Of a stretch of 64,000 nt of DNA, positions 8,423 to 20,600 are shown in pieces. The notes under the pieces are model-generated. The model had not been told where the DNA came from. It saw nothing but the letters and a program-made list of their open reading frames with translations, and did no database searches. The DNA is from Microbacterium aurantiacum. GTDB taxonomy: Bacteria > Actinomycetota > Actinomycetes > Actinomycetales > Microbacteriaceae. Every line of letters begins with the position of its first letter. The first letter of the stretch is position 1. The DNA is taken from NCBI RefSeq assembly GCF_002872075.1, contig NZ_PGGU01000029.1:9435-73434 (forward strand). Reading direction: 5' to 3'. The translations under genes and the position numbers were made by a program.

Positions 8423-11400
8423 ATGAAGGCTCTGTCGTGGGTTCGGGCTCGGCCCAGAGCGCTCGCATCGGCGGCCGGCGTGACCGCCGGCGTCATCGCG
8501 CTGACCACGATGGCGTTCACCTACGAGGGCTTTCCGACGACGAAGGTCGACCTGAACGACGGCGGCGTCTGGATCACGAAGACGTCGAGCCTGCTCGTGG
8601 GGCATTTCAATCACGAGTCCACGGTGCTCGACGGCGGCGTGCGCACGACGGGTGAGAACTTCGACATCCTGCAGGATGCGACGAGTGTGCTCGTCGTCGA
8701 CGAAGGCTCCTCCACGCTCAGCTCCGTCGACCCGGCGAGGGTGTCGCTCGGCGACAGCACGGGCATCCCGTCCGGTGCCAAGGTCGCGCTCGGCAACCGC
8801 AGCGTCGCGATTCTGGACAGGGAGTCGGGCAACCTCTGGGTGGTGCCGATCAAGGGCGTCGCCGCTTTCGAGTTCCAGGCCGCCGAGCCGGTGGCCGAGC
8901 TCGGCGATGACGCCGACGTGACCGTCGCGTACGACGGCACCGTTTTCGGCCTCTCCAGCGAAAGGGCAGAGGTCGTCACCGTTCCCGTCGACAACGAGGG
9001 GCAGCCGCTCGAATCCTCGACGGCCGGCCTCGGCGAACTGGATGCCTCGGTCGCACCCACCATCACCGCAGTCGGCCGCACCCCGATCGTGCTCGATCCC
9101 GCGGCGGGACTCGTGATGGCCCCGGGCGGATTCCGCACCGAGATCGGCGACGCCGACGGCGCCGTGCTGCAGCAGGCATCGGCCGAGACGGATGCCGTCG
9201 CGATCGCGACGACGTCGCATCTGCTTCGCGTGCCGCTCGACGGGGCAGAACCACAGGCGGTCAGTTCCGAGGCCCAGGGCGCGCCGGCGGCTCCCGTCGC
9301 GCTGCGCGGCTGCACCTACGCGGCCTGGGCGGGATCGGCGCGCTTCATGCGGGAATGCCCCGGTGAACCGAACGACGTGAACGAGACCATTCCGGATGCG
9401 GCGGATTCCGCCAGTCTCGTCTTCCGCGTGAACCGAGACGTGATCATCCTGAACGATGCCGTCGGGGGCGCCGCCTGGCTGCCGAACGAAAGCCTGCAGC
9501 GCGTCGACAACTGGAACGACCTCACACCGCCCGAAGGCGAGACCGAGAACCAGGAGGAGTCCAGCCAGGAGACGGTCGAGACCACCCTGCCCGAGCGCAC
9601 CGAGATCAACACTCCACCCGTCGCTGCGGATGACGAGTTCGGCGTGCGCCCCGGCGGGACCACGCTTCTGCCGGTGCTCGACAACGACAACGATCCGGAC
9701 GGCGATGTGCTCGTGGCGGCGCTGGCGGAGACGCAGCCGTCGCTGGGTGAGGTGCAGCAGATCCACAACGGCGGTTCGCTCCAGATCCAGGTCGCGAAAG
9801 ACGCCTCCGGTTCGGCGTCGTTCGTCTACGAGGTCGATGACGGACGCGGCGGGAAGGACACGGCGGCGGTCGCGGTCTCCGTCCACGACTGGAGCGTCAA
9901 CGCCGCTCCGACACCGAAGCGGCCCACGTCGATCGCGGTCGAATCCGGCGGAACTGTCTCCTACAACATCCTTCCCGACTGGATCGACCCCGACGGCGAC
10001 GACGTCTACCTGCGGAACGTCATCGCCGCACCCGGTGACGAAGTCGACTTCAGCACCGACGGTCAGATCAGCTATCACGCGATCGCGAGCGCGCAGGGCA
10101 TCAAGGAGATCGAGGTCGTCGTCTCGGACTCTCAAGGCGAGGTGTCGCACGGCAGCCTCCGTCTGGATGTGCGTCCGGCCGGCTCGACGCTGCCGAAGAC
10201 GAACGCCGATCATGTCGTGACCCGGGTCGGTGAGCTGATCTCGGTCGCTCCTCTGGCCAACGACACCAGTTCCGGAAGGGAGCCCCTGCGGCTTTCCCGG
10301 GTCGACGAGGTCGCCGGCGCGGCGATCGTCGCCGACTTCCCGAACAAGGTGTTCACCTTCCGCGCGGACCAGCCCGGCGTCTACTACGTGCAGTACCTGG
10401 TCAGCGCGGGTCCCAACGGGGTCCCCGGTCTCGTCCGCGTCGATGTGCTGGAGAAGGCGCAGACCGAACTGCCGCCCGTCGCGGTCCGCGATGTCGCGCT
10501 GCTCCCCACCAGCGGAGAGATCCTGCTGGGCGTCCTCGGCAACGACTCCGACCCGGCCGGCGGCATCCTCGTCCTGCAGTCCGTCACCGTGCCACCTCAG
10601 AGCGGGATCTCGGTCTCGGTGCTGAACCACGAGACCCTGCGGATCAGCGATCAGGGCGCCCTGAGCGGGGAAGTCCGCATCACCTACCGCATCTCCAACG
10701 GGACGAAGACGGCCGAAGGCGACGTCATCGTGATCCCGATCCCGGCACCGGACAAGCTGGAGGCGCCGGTCGCCAACGACGACCAGGTGACCGTGCGCGC
10801 CGGCGACGTGGTGACGATCCCGGTCCTCGACAACGACACGCATCCGAGCGGCGACATCCTGCGCCTCGATCCGGAGCTCGTCGAACCCCTCGTCGACCCC
10901 GCCGAGGGGGAGGCCTTCGTCTCCCAGAACGCCGTCCGGTTCCGTGCGGGAACCGAGCCGGGCACCGCGTACGTCACGTACCAGGCTGTGGACTCGATCG
11001 GGCAGAAGGATGCCGCTTTCGTCAACATCCAGATCCTCGCCGTCGACGAGGAGGCCAACGCGGCGCCGCGGCCGCGCGACGTCACGGTCCGCACGCTGAG
11101 CGGATCGTCGACCCAGATCGCGATCCCGCTCGACGGCATCGACGCCGACGGCGATTCCGTCGAGCTGCTGGAGAACGCCAGCGCCCCCGCCAAGGGGCAG
11201 ATCAACGAGGTGGGGTCGAACTACCTCGTCTACGAGGCGTTCGACGGCGTCACCGGCGTCGACACCTTCACGTACCGTGTGCGCGACCGTCTCGGGAAAG
11301 AGGGGACGGCGACGATCCGCATCGGCATCGCCCCCTCCGAGTCGATGAACCAGGCCCCGTACGCCGTGAAGGACGCGGTCGTCGTCCGACCCGGCCGCTC

Positions 11401-14400
11401 CGTCGCCGTGCCGGTGACGGCGAACGACTCCGATCCCGAGGGCGACGAGATCATCCTCGTCGAGAAGGGGATTGAACTGCCTGATGTCGACGGGCTGTCC
11501 GCGAAGGTGTCCGGCGATCGCGTGATCGTCGACGTCCCGGACCGCGAGACCGAGACGTCTCTGCAGTACACGATCCGCGACGCGAGGGGAGCCACCTCGA
11601 CCGCCGTTCTGCAGATCACCGTCGACGAGGACGTTCCGCTGCTCACGCCGATCGCACGGGACGACCGCGTCCGGTCCGCTGATGTCGTCGACGGCCTCCA
11701 GGTCGATGTCGCGGTGCTCGAGAACGACGAGGACCCGGACGGCACGATCGATGACCTCCAGCTGAAAGTGGAGCAGGGAGGGCGACTGCTCGAGGACGGC
11801 ACGGTGCGCGTCACCATCGGTGAGGAACGTCAGCTCATCCGATACACCCTCACCGACCTCGATGAGCGCACGGCATCCGCGTTCATCTTCGTGCCTGCGC
11901 TCCGCGAACTGCGCCCGGCGCCGTCGTCGACCGAGCCCGTGACGGTGAAGAGCGGCGAACGGGTGGAACTGCCGCTCGCCGAGTACGTGACCGTCGCGGG
12001 CGGTGGTGATGTCATCATCACCGAGGCGGAGAAGGTCAGCGCGGTCAATGCGGACGGCTCGAGTCTGATCAAGGACGAGAGGACGCTGCAGTACACCTCG
12101 AGAGCGGGGTACTTCGGCAAGGATGCCCTCACGTTCGAGGTGACCGACGGAGCCGGACCGGATGACCCGGAGGGCCGGAAGGCGACGCTGACGATCCCGA
12201 TCATCGTCCTTCCTCCGGAGAACCAGCAGCCTGTGTTCGTCAACGGACAGGTGTCGGTGGCGCCGGGCGAGGAGCCGGCGACGCTGGACCTCGCCGCGCT
12301 GACCACCGACCCGGACCCCGAGGATGCGGAGAAGATCCGCTTCGCGGTCGTCGAGCAGCCGGGCGGTGGGATATCGGCCAGGGTCGACGGAAGCCGGCTG
12401 CTGGTGGAGGCATCCACGAACACCCGAAAGGGCGCGGCAGCGACCGTGACCGTGCGCATCGACGACGGCACGACCGAACCCGTGACCGGAACGGTCGCCG
12501 TGACCGTGTCGGCATCGACGCGCAACCTGGCCACCGCGAACACCGACACCGTCGACGAGGCCGATCAGGGCAAGGCCATCCGGGTGCGGGTTCTCGACAA
12601 CGATGTGAATCCCTTCCCCGATACCCCGCTGGAGGTGCTGTCGGCGACGCCGGAGACCGGTGACGGAACGGCCACGGTGATCGGCAACGAGGTCGAGGTG
12701 AAGCCGGGCGCCGACTTCGTCGGCCGGATGGTCGTCCGCTACCGCATCCAGGACGCGACGGACGACCCCGACCGCGAGGTCGACGGCACCATCGTGCTCA
12801 CCGTGCAGGGCGAGCCGGATGCACCCGGTTCGCCGGTGGTGTCCAGCGTGCAGGATCGCACCGTGGTGCTGTCGTGGTCGCCGCCCGCCAACAACGGCGC
12901 CGAGATCACGCAGTACACGGTGCGCTCGGTGCAGGGGAGCTCGTACACGAAGACCTGTGCGGCGACGACCTGCACGCTCGACGGCCTGACGAACAACGTC
13001 GAGTACACGTTCCAGGTCACCGCCACCAACCGCGTGGGAGAGGGGCCGGAGTCGCCGGTCTCGGCGATCGCGCGCCCGGACGCACGGCCCGACACTCCGG
13101 CCCCGCCGACGCTGGTCTTCGGCGACAAGTCGCTGAAGGTGTCCTGGGCGACGCCGACGACGCCGGGTTCGCCGGTGGAGTCGTACACGCTGCAGATCTC
13201 CCCCGCACCGCCATCGGGCATCGCCGAGAAGGCGAACGTCGTGGGCAACTCCCTGACCTGGGAGGGGCTCGAGAACGGCGCCAGCTATCAGGTGCGGGTG
13301 CAGGCGCACAACCGGGCGCCGGAACCGTCGAGCTTCAGCAACTGGTCGGCGAACGAGATCCCGGCCGGTCCTCCGGCCGCACCCGGCACGCCGACGGCCC
13401 GCAGCGCGCCCTCGGTCGGCAGCCAGGCGCAGATGGAGGTGTCCTGGACCCCGGGGTCCGAGAACGGCGATCCGGTGTCGACGTACGAGCTGAACGTGAT
13501 CCGCGGCGGCACCGTCGTGCGCACGGTCGCGGTCGCCGGCGGACAGCACTCGCAGAACGTCACGGTCGACACGTCCACCGCCGACTACACGTTCAGCGTG
13601 CGGGCGAGGAACAAGGCGGGCTGGGGAGATCCGAGCGGTCAGTCCACGCCGCAGCGTGCTTTCGGCAGCCCCGGTGCTCCGACGATCACGGCGACGAGGG
13701 AAGGCGACAACTGGGTCGAGGTGGATTACTCGACGGCGAACACGAACGGCGCCAACACCGAAGAGCTCCGCTACGAGTACTCGCTCAACGGCAGCGGCTG
13801 GAGCCGCAACTGGGACGGCAAGCGGCTCTCCGCGGCCAACAACGGCGAGTACACGGTGCGTGTGCGTGCCTACTCCGTCGTGGGCGGCCAGGAGTCGCAG
13901 CCGGGGCCGGAATCCGCGCCGTCGGCGGTGCTGCGCCCGTACGGTCTCCCGGGGCAGCCCGGAGCATCCGCCAGCGTGTCGAACAAGTCGATCAACTGGT
14001 CCTGGTCCGCGCCGGGCCCGAATGGCCGCGCCATCGTCAAGATGGAGGTGCAGTTCGACGGCGGCGGCTGGACGGAGGTCGCGCACAACAGCGGCACCAC
14101 CGGCAACTACGGCCCGGGGGAGACCCACACCATGACGGTGCGGGCGACGGATGCCCAAGGGCAGACGTCGACGAACTCGGCGTCGGCCACGACGGCGAGT
14201 CCGACCGCGCAGACCGTGCAGGGGGCAGTCGCTCGTGACCACAGTTCTCCATGCGAGTTCGACGTCTGCTACTTCCTGTGGGTCAGCGTCTCGAACTTCC
14301 CGGCGGGAACGTACACGGTGAGATGCCATTCGGACGCTGGGCGGATCGGGACCTACGATCACACCTACACCATCCCCGAGAACGGGACCGCGGGCGCGGA

Positions 14401-14515
14401 CGGGTGGGACACCCGCGGGTGGGGATGCTTCTCGGGCGGTACCTCGGGCAACGACTACAACCTCCGATTGGAGATCCTCGGGTGGGGATGGGCCCAGCCG
14501 ACGAACTGGGGATGA
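8423..14515 (+). CDS. Giant membrane-anchored Ig-like/FnIII surface protein (paralog 1)
   Basis: 2,030 residues. A short basic N-terminus and one membrane segment (about 13-34) are followed by a roughly 350-residue beta-rich domain containing GCTYAAW...RECPG. Some eleven Ig/cadherin-like repeats marked by variants of NDxDPDGD fill about 395-1455. Five FnIII domains (about 1464-1930) follow, then a C-terminal module with four cysteines. No LPXTG signal, so it is held by the N-terminal anchor. ATG 8423 is chosen because MKALSW is shared with the paralog and GGGGGGACC precedes it. In the bifidobacterial PFNA cluster the FN3 protein next to MoxR/DUF58/kinase genes is surface-exposed and adhesive; a similar role here is inferred. 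Confidence 0.88.
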   Translation: MKALSWVRARPRALASAAGVTAGVIALTTMAFTYEGFPTTKVDLNDGGVWITKTSSLLVGHFNHESTVLDGGVRTTGENFDILQDATSVLVVDEGSSTLSSVDPARVSLGDSTGIPSGAKVALGNRSVAILDRESGNLWVVPIKGVAAFEFQAAEPVAELGDDADVTVAYDGTVFGLSSERAEVVTVPVDNEGQPLESSTAGLGELDASVAPTITAVGRTPIVLDPAAGLVMAPGGFRTEIGDADGAVLQQASAETDAVAIATTSHLLRVPLDGAEPQAVSSEAQGAPAAPVALRGCTYAAWAGSARFMRECPGEPNDVNETIPDAADSASLVFRVNRDVIILNDAVGGAAWLPNESLQRVDNWNDLTPPEGETENQEESSQETVETTLPERTEINTPPVAADDEFGVRPGGTTLLPVLDNDNDPDGDVLVAALAETQPSLGEVQQIHNGGSLQIQVAKDASGSASFVYEVDDGRGGKDTAAVAVSVHDWSVNAAPTPKRPTSIAVESGGTVSYNILPDWIDPDGDDVYLRNVIAAPGDEVDFSTDGQISYHAIASAQGIKEIEVVVSDSQGEVSHGSLRLDVRPAGSTLPKTNADHVVTRVGELISVAPLANDTSSGREPLRLSRVDEVAGAAIVADFPNKVFTFRADQPGVYYVQYLVSAGPNGVPGLVRVDVLEKAQTELPPVAVRDVALLPTSGEILLGVLGNDSDPAGGILVLQSVTVPPQSGISVSVLNHETLRISDQGALSGEVRITYRISNGTKTAEGDVIVIPIPAPDKLEAPVANDDQVTVRAGDVVTIPVLDNDTHPSGDILRLDPELVEPLVDPAEGEAFVSQNAVRFRAGTEPGTAYVTYQAVDSIGQKDAAFVNIQILAVDEEANAAPRPRDVTVRTLSGSSTQIAIPLDGIDADGDSVELLENASAPAKGQINEVGSNYLVYEAFDGVTGVDTFTYRVRDRLGKEGTATIRIGIAPSESMNQAPYAVKDAVVVRPGRSVAVPVTANDSDPEGDEIILVEKGIELPDVDGLSAKVSGDRVIVDVPDRETETSLQYTIRDARGATSTAVLQITVDEDVPLLTPIARDDRVRSADVVDGLQVDVAVLENDEDPDGTIDDLQLKVEQGGRLLEDGTVRVTIGEERQLIRYTLTDLDERTASAFIFVPALRELRPAPSSTEPVTVKSGERVELPLAEYVTVAGGGDVIITEAEKVSAVNADGSSLIKDERTLQYTSRAGYFGKDALTFEVTDGAGPDDPEGRKATLTIPIIVLPPENQQPVFVNGQVSVAPGEEPATLDLAALTTDPDPEDAEKIRFAVVEQPGGGISARVDGSRLLVEASTNTRKGAAATVTVRIDDGTTEPVTGTVAVTVSASTRNLATANTDTVDEADQGKAIRVRVLDNDVNPFPDTPLEVLSATPETGDGTATVIGNEVEVKPGADFVGRMVVRYRIQDATDDPDREVDGTIVLTVQGEPDAPGSPVVSSVQDRTVVLSWSPPANNGAEITQYTVRSVQGSSYTKTCAATTCTLDGLTNNVEYTFQVTATNRVGEGPESPVSAIARPDARPDTPAPPTLVFGDKSLKVSWATPTTPGSPVESYTLQISPAPPSGIAEKANVVGNSLTWEGLENGASYQVRVQAHNRAPEPSSFSNWSANEIPAGPPAAPGTPTARSAPSVGSQAQMEVSWTPGSENGDPVSTYELNVIRGGTVVRTVAVAGGQHSQNVTVDTSTADYTFSVRARNKAGWGDPSGQSTPQRAFGSPGAPTITATREGDNWVEVDYSTANTNGANTEELRYEYSLNGSGWSRNWDGKRLSAANNGEYTVRVRAYSVVGGQESQPGPESAPSAVLRPYGLPGQPGASASVSNKSINWSWSAPGPNGRAIVKMEVQFDGGGWTEVAHNSGTTGNYGPGETHTMTVRATDAQGQTSTNSASATTASPTAQTVQGAVARDHSSPCEFDVCYFLWVSVSNFPAGTYTVRCHSDAGRIGTYDHTYTIPENGTAGADGWDTRGWGCFSGGTSGNDYNLRLEILGWGWAQPTNWG

Positions 14516-14520
14516 GCTCC

Positions 14521-14554
14521 CACGCCCGATGGGGATTACTCCCCATCGGGCGTG
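14521..14554 (+). promoter_or_regulatory. Operator 2 (34-bp perfect palindrome with locus core)
   Basis: The core ATGGGGA-TTAC-TCCCCAT is at 14529-14546, extended to perfect 15-bp arms at 14521-14554. It begins five bases after the stop of the first giant gene, so as RNA it could also act as a hairpin terminator. Its core ends 22 bases before TAGGAT (14569-14574), the likely -10, and 98 bases lie between the core and ATG 14645, the same as for operator 1. Confidence 0.8.
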
Positions 14555-14644
14555 TCGCGCGGGACGGTTAGGATTATCGGGTGTCCGCTGCCTTCGAGGC
14601 GGCGGGCCGACGAGCTGAATGGTGCAGGCCATGGGGGAACGAGT

Positions 14645-17600
14645 ATGAAAGCCTTGTCGTGGATTCGCGCGCGGCCGAAGGTGCTTGCTTCGGCGGCAGG
14701 CGTGACCGCCGGTGTCGTCGCACTCACCACCATGGCCCTGACGTATGAGGGCTTTCCGACGACGAAGGTCGACCTGAACGACGGCGGAGTCTGGATCACC
14801 AAGACGTCGAGTCTGCTCGTGGGGCACTTCAACCACGAGTCCACGGTGCTCGACGGCGGTCTGCGCACGACGGGTGAGAACTACGACATCCTGCAGGACG
14901 CCACCAGCGTGCTCGTCGTCGATGAGGGCTCCTCCACCGTCAGTTCGGTTGACCCGTCAAGAGTGTCGCTCGGCGACAGCACCGGCATCCCGGGTTCGGC
15001 GAAGGTGGCTCTGGGCAACCAGACCGCGGCGATCCTCGACCAGAAGACCGGAGACCTGTGGGTCGTGCCGGTGAAGGGGATCGCGTCGTTCGAGATCGAG
15101 TCCAAGGAGCCGGTCGCGGAACTCGGCAAGGACGCCGATGTCGCCGTCGCGCAGGACGGCACTGTCTTCGGCCTGGCCAGTACCCGTGGCGAGGTCGTCA
15201 CGGTGTCGGTCGACAACGAAGGCGAACCCCTGGAGTCGTCGACGGCGTCGCTCGGCGAGATCGACCCCGCCGAGGCGTCGATCAGCGTCGTCGGGCGGAC
15301 CCCGGTGGTGCTGGATGCGGTGTCCGGCGTCGTGACGACGCCGGGCGGATTCCGTACCGAACTGCCGAACGCCGAGGATGCGGTGCTGCAGCAGGCGTCG
15401 GCCGAGACGGATGCCGTGGCTGTCGCCACATCCTCCGCGCTGGTGCGAGTGCCGCTCGACGGCAGCGAGCCGACGACGACGGATGCCGGCGGCGAGGGCT
15501 CTCCGGCAGCACCGGTCTTCCTGAACGGCTGCACCTACGGGGCCTGGGCGGGTGCCGCGCGGTTCGTCCGCGAGTGCCCGGGTGACGCGAACGACGTGGC
15601 CGCGTCGATCAAGGACGCCGAGGATTCCGCGACTCTCACGTTCCGGGTGAATCGCGATGTGATCATCCTCAACGACGCCGTCGGCGGTGCCGCGTGGATG
15701 GCGAACGAGAGCCTGCAGCGGGTCGACAACTGGAACGATCTGACCCCTCCCGAGGGTGAGACCGAGAACCAGGAGGAATCCACCGAGGAGACGGTGGAGA
15801 CCACTCTCCCGGAGCGCAGCGAAGTGAACACCCCGCCGATCGCGGAGGACGATTCCTTCGGCGTGCGCCCCGGTGCGTCGGCCCTGCTCCCTGTGATCGA
15901 CAACGACAACGATCCCGACGGCGACGTCCTGGTCGCAGCCATCGCCGAGCAGCAGCCCGCCATCGGCACCGTGCAGCCGATCTACAACGGTGCCTCCCTG
16001 CAGATCGCCGTCGACGAGAAGGCCTCGGGTTCGGCCTCATTCCTTTACGAGGTCGATGACGGGCGAGGCGGCAAGGACACCGCCACGGTCGCCCTCTCCG
16101 TGCACCCCTGGGACGTCAACGCGGCCCCATCGCCCAAGCGCAAGACCTCGCTGACCGTCGAGGCCGGCGGCACGATCTCGTACAACATCCTTCCCGACTG
16201 GATCGACCCGGACGGCGACGACATCTACCTCAAGGAGGTCGTGGCGGCCCCCGGTGATGAGGTCGACTTCAGCACCGACGGCCAGATCACGTACAAGGCG
16301 ACGGCGAGCCAGCAGGGTCGCAAGGACGTGCAGGTCACGGTCGCCGACGGCTTCGGCGAACTCAGCACGGCCACGATCACCCTCGACGTGCGTCCGCAGG
16401 GAACCACCAAGCCGAAGACGAACGCCGATCACGTCGTGACTCGCGTGGGTGAGCAGATCACGGTCGCTCCCCTCGCGAACGACACGAGCTCCGGCCGGGA
16501 ACCGCTGCGTCTCGGACGCGTCGACGAGTCGCCGGGCGCGACCGTGCTCCCCGACTTCACGAACAAGACCTTCACGTTCTCCGCACCGACCGTCGGCGTG
16601 TACTACGTGCAGTACCTCGCGACCGCGGGCCCCGAGAACGGCGAGGGACTCGTGCGCATCGACGTGACCGAGGGCGCCGAGGTCGATCTGCCGCCGGTCG
16701 CGGTCCGCGACGTGGCGCTGCTGCCGACCGGCGGCGACGCGCTCATCGGCGTGCTCAACAACGACACCGATCCGTCCGGCGGCATCCTCGTCGTGCAATC
16801 CGTGTCGATGGAGCCGAGCACCGGCATCTCGGTCTCGGTGCTCAACCATGAGACTCTGCGCATCACCGACCAGGGAACGCTGGAGGATCAGGTACGCATC
16901 AGCTACCGCATCTCCAACGGATCGAAGTCGGCCGAGGGCGAGGTCGTGGTGATCCCGATCCCGGCGCCGGAGAAGATCCTGCAGCCGCTCGCGAACCCCG
17001 ACACCGTGTACGTGCGCGCCGGTGACGTCGTCACGATCCCGGTTCTCGACAACGACACCCACCCGAGCGACGATGCGCTGCACGTCGCCCCGGAACTCAT
17101 CGAGCCGTTCGTCGACCCGGAGGACGGCGAGGCCTTCGTCTCCCAGGACGCGGTGCGGTTCAAAGCCGGCGCCGAAGCGAAGACCGTGTACTTCACGTAT
17201 GAGGCGGTGGACTCGCGGCAGCAGAAGTCCGCGGGCTACGTCACCGTTCAGATCCTGCCCATCGACGCGGAGACGAATGCGGCGCCGCGCCCGCGCGACC
17301 TCGTGGCGCGCGCGCTCAGCGGCACCGAGGTGAACATCGCGGTGCCGCTCGACGGCATCGACGGCGACGGCGACTCCGTCGAGCTCCTCGACATCACCTC
17401 GTCCCCGACGAAGGGACGCATCACCGAAGTCGCGCAGAACTACTTCACCTACGAGGCGTTCGACGACTCCACCGGTGTGGACACCTTCAAGTACCGGGTG
17501 CGCGATCGCCTCGGCAAAGAAGGAACGGCGACGATTCGCGTCGGCATCGCGCCGGCCGAGCAGGTCAACCAGGCCCCGTACGCGGTGAAGGACGCCGTCG

Positions 17601-20600
17601 TGGTGCGCCCGGGGCGTGAGATCGCGGTGCCGGTGCTGGTGAACGACTCCGACCCCGAGGGTGAGAAGGTGGCCCTCGTCAAGGACGGCCTCGAAGTGCC
17701 CGACATCGCCGGGCTGTCCGCCCGGGTGTCCGGCGACCGCGTGCTGGTCCAGGCTCCGGACAAGTCGCTGGAGACCTCCCTGCAGTACACGGTCAGTGAT
17801 CCCCGCGGTGCGAACGCGTCAGCGGTGCTGCAGATCACCGTCGACGAGGATGTTCCTCTGGTGGCGCCCGTTGCTCGGGACGATCGGCTGCGTCCGGTCG
17901 ACCTCGAGAAGGGCAGCATGACGGCCGATCTCGACATCCTCGAGAACGACGAGGATCCGGATGGGACCGTCGACCGTCTCGACCTGGAGGTCGGGGCAGG
18001 GGGCACGCCGCTCGAGAACGGCAAGATCAGGGTCACCGTCACCGACGAACTGCAGCTGATCCGCTACACCCTCACCGATCAGGACGGCCTGGCGGCGTCG
18101 GCCTTCATCTTCGTGCCGTCGGTCGACGGGCTCCGCCCGTCGCTGACGTCGACCAAGCCGCTCGAGGTCATCAGCGGCGAGACCAAGGAACTGCCGCTCT
18201 CCGAGTACGTCACGGTCGCCGGCGGTGGCGACGTCGTCATCACCGAACATGCCAAGGTGAACGCGCCGAAGTCCGACGGGTCCGACCTGGTCAAGGACGA
18301 ACGAACCCTGGTCTACACATCCGCGCCCGGCTATTTCGGTCAGGACTCGCTCACATTCGAGGTCACGGACGGCACCGGCCCGGACGACCCCGAGGGCCGC
18401 AAGGCGACGCTCAGCATCCCGATCAACGTGCTCCCGCCGGAGAACCAGCAGCCGACGTTCATCCGCGGCGAGGTCAATGTCTCACCGGGTGAGACCGCCC
18501 AGGTGCTCGACCTCGTTCCGCTGACCGTCGATCCTGACCCGGAGGACGCCGGTAAGCACAAATACACGCTGACCGGCGGTGAGGGCAAGGGCATCAGCGC
18601 CCAGATCCGCGACGGAAAACTCTCCGTCGAGGCCTCCTCGAACGTCAAGAAGGGCACGGTCGCGACGCTGACCCTGCGCATCGACGACGGCGAGACCGAG
18701 CCGGTGGAGGGCACGGTCCTCGTGCAGGTCACCGCCTCGAACCGTGCGATGCCGGCGGCGAACACCGACACGATCTCGGAGGCGGACCAGGGCAAGAGCG
18801 TCACGGTGCCTGTGCTCGCCAACGACTTCAACCCGTTCCCCGAGACGCCGCTGAAGCTCCTGTCCGCAGCGGTCGAGACGGGTTCCGGTGAAGCCGCCAT
18901 GCGCGGCGACGACGTGGTGGTCACGCCGTCCGCGGACTTCGTCGGCACCCTGGTGGTGCGCTATCGGATCCAGGATGCGACGGAGGACCCCGACCGCGAG
19001 GCCACGGGACAGGTCGTCGTCACGGTCCAGGGCGTGCCCGAGGCGCCGGGAGCACCGACGGTCACGAGCGTGCAGGATCGCACGGTCGTGGTGTCGTACG
19101 GGGCGCCGTCGAACAACGGAGCCGAGATCACGAAGTACACCGTCAAGTCGGTGCAGGGCAGCCCGTACTCGAAGGAGTGCCAGTCCACGACCTGCACCCT
19201 CGACGGGCTCACGAACAACGTCGAGTACACCTTCCAGGTGACGGCGACGAACCGCGTGGGCGAGTCGGAGCCCTCCGGCGCGTCGCAGATCGCCCGCCCG
19301 GATGCGCGTCCGGACACTCCGAATCCGCCGACGCTGAAGTTCGGTGACAAGTCGCTGCAGGTGGCGTGGACGACGCCGACGACGCCGGGCTCCCCGGTGG
19401 AGCGCTACACGCTCGAGATCTCGCCGGCGCCGCCGTCGGGCATCACGCAGAAGGAGGTCACCGGCAACTCGATGACCTGGGAAGGCCTCGAGAACGGCGG
19501 CAACTACCAGGTGAAGGTGCAGGCGCACAACCGGGCGCCCGAGCCGTCGAGCTGGAGCAACTGGTCGACGTCCGAGGTGCCGGCCGGTCCGCCGTTCGCG
19601 CCGGGCGCGCCCACGACCACCGAGCTTGCGCCGGTCGGCAACCAGGCACAGATGCAGGTGAACTGGGTCGCGCCGAACAGCAACGGCGACGCGATCGACA
19701 GCTACACGCTGGAGGTGTGGGAGGGCTCCACTCTCCGGAACACGCTCACGCCGAGCGCTGGCGCAACGAGCCAGGCCGTCGTCGTTCCGACATCGGAGAC
19801 GCCGTACACCTACCGCATCAAGGCTCACAACAAGGCCGGCTGGGGCGAACCGAGCGCCATGTCGGCCCCCCGTCGTGGCGTCATCGCGCCGTCGCCCCCG
19901 CAGATCACGGCCGTCACGGCTGGCGATCGCCAGCTGACGGTCGCCTACACTCAGGGCTCGCGCAACGGCGCACGCGACGGTGAGGTGGCCTACCAGTACC
20001 GCCTCAACGGCGGCGGCTGGGCCGGCCTTCCCGGCAACAACGTCATCGGCGGCCTCGGCAACGGCACTCCTTACACAGTCGAGGTGCGCGGCGTCGCGAC
20101 GGTGGACGGCACGACCTATGTCGGCGGGCCCTCGAACGGAGTCAGCCAGACCCCCTACGGGCCACCGACCGCGCCGCGGGCCAACGCCCGAAACCTCGGC
20201 ACCAGCGTCGAACTGACGTGGGACTCGACCGTGTCATACAACGGCCGGCCCATCACGCTCACGCAGATCAGCGTGAACAACGGCGGTTGGCAGGACGTGG
20301 GTCAGACGGGATCGCGGACGCCGGGCAACGGATACCAGCAGAGCTACACCATCGAGGTCAGAGCACAGGACTCCACGGGTCAGTGGACGCCGGTCGCCTC
20401 CGCATCCGCCCGTACCAACGACCCGCCCGCGGCGGAGGTTTGGGTCACGCAGGGCGACGCGGCGGGCAGCTGCGTCAACGGATGCCGGAAGTTCGTCGTC
20501 AACTGGAAGAACCTCAGTATCGGCAGCCATTCGGTCACCTGCAACTCGAGCGCGTACGGCCAGATCGGCAGCTCTCACACCGTCAACTTCGACGGCAGCG

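Noticed and set aside
14200..14515. LPXTG or other sortase signal at the end of the giant proteins
   Set aside because: Both C-termini lack LPXTG, a hydrophobic stretch and a basic tail; anchoring is by the N-terminal helix.
8225..14836. A 2,203-codon open frame on the minus strand opposite the first giant gene
   Set aside because: High GC at third positions suppresses stop codons on the opposite strand. The frame reads as low-complexity Arg/Asp/His-rich sequence with no domain, while the plus strand has clear Ig/FnIII repeats and a ribosome site.
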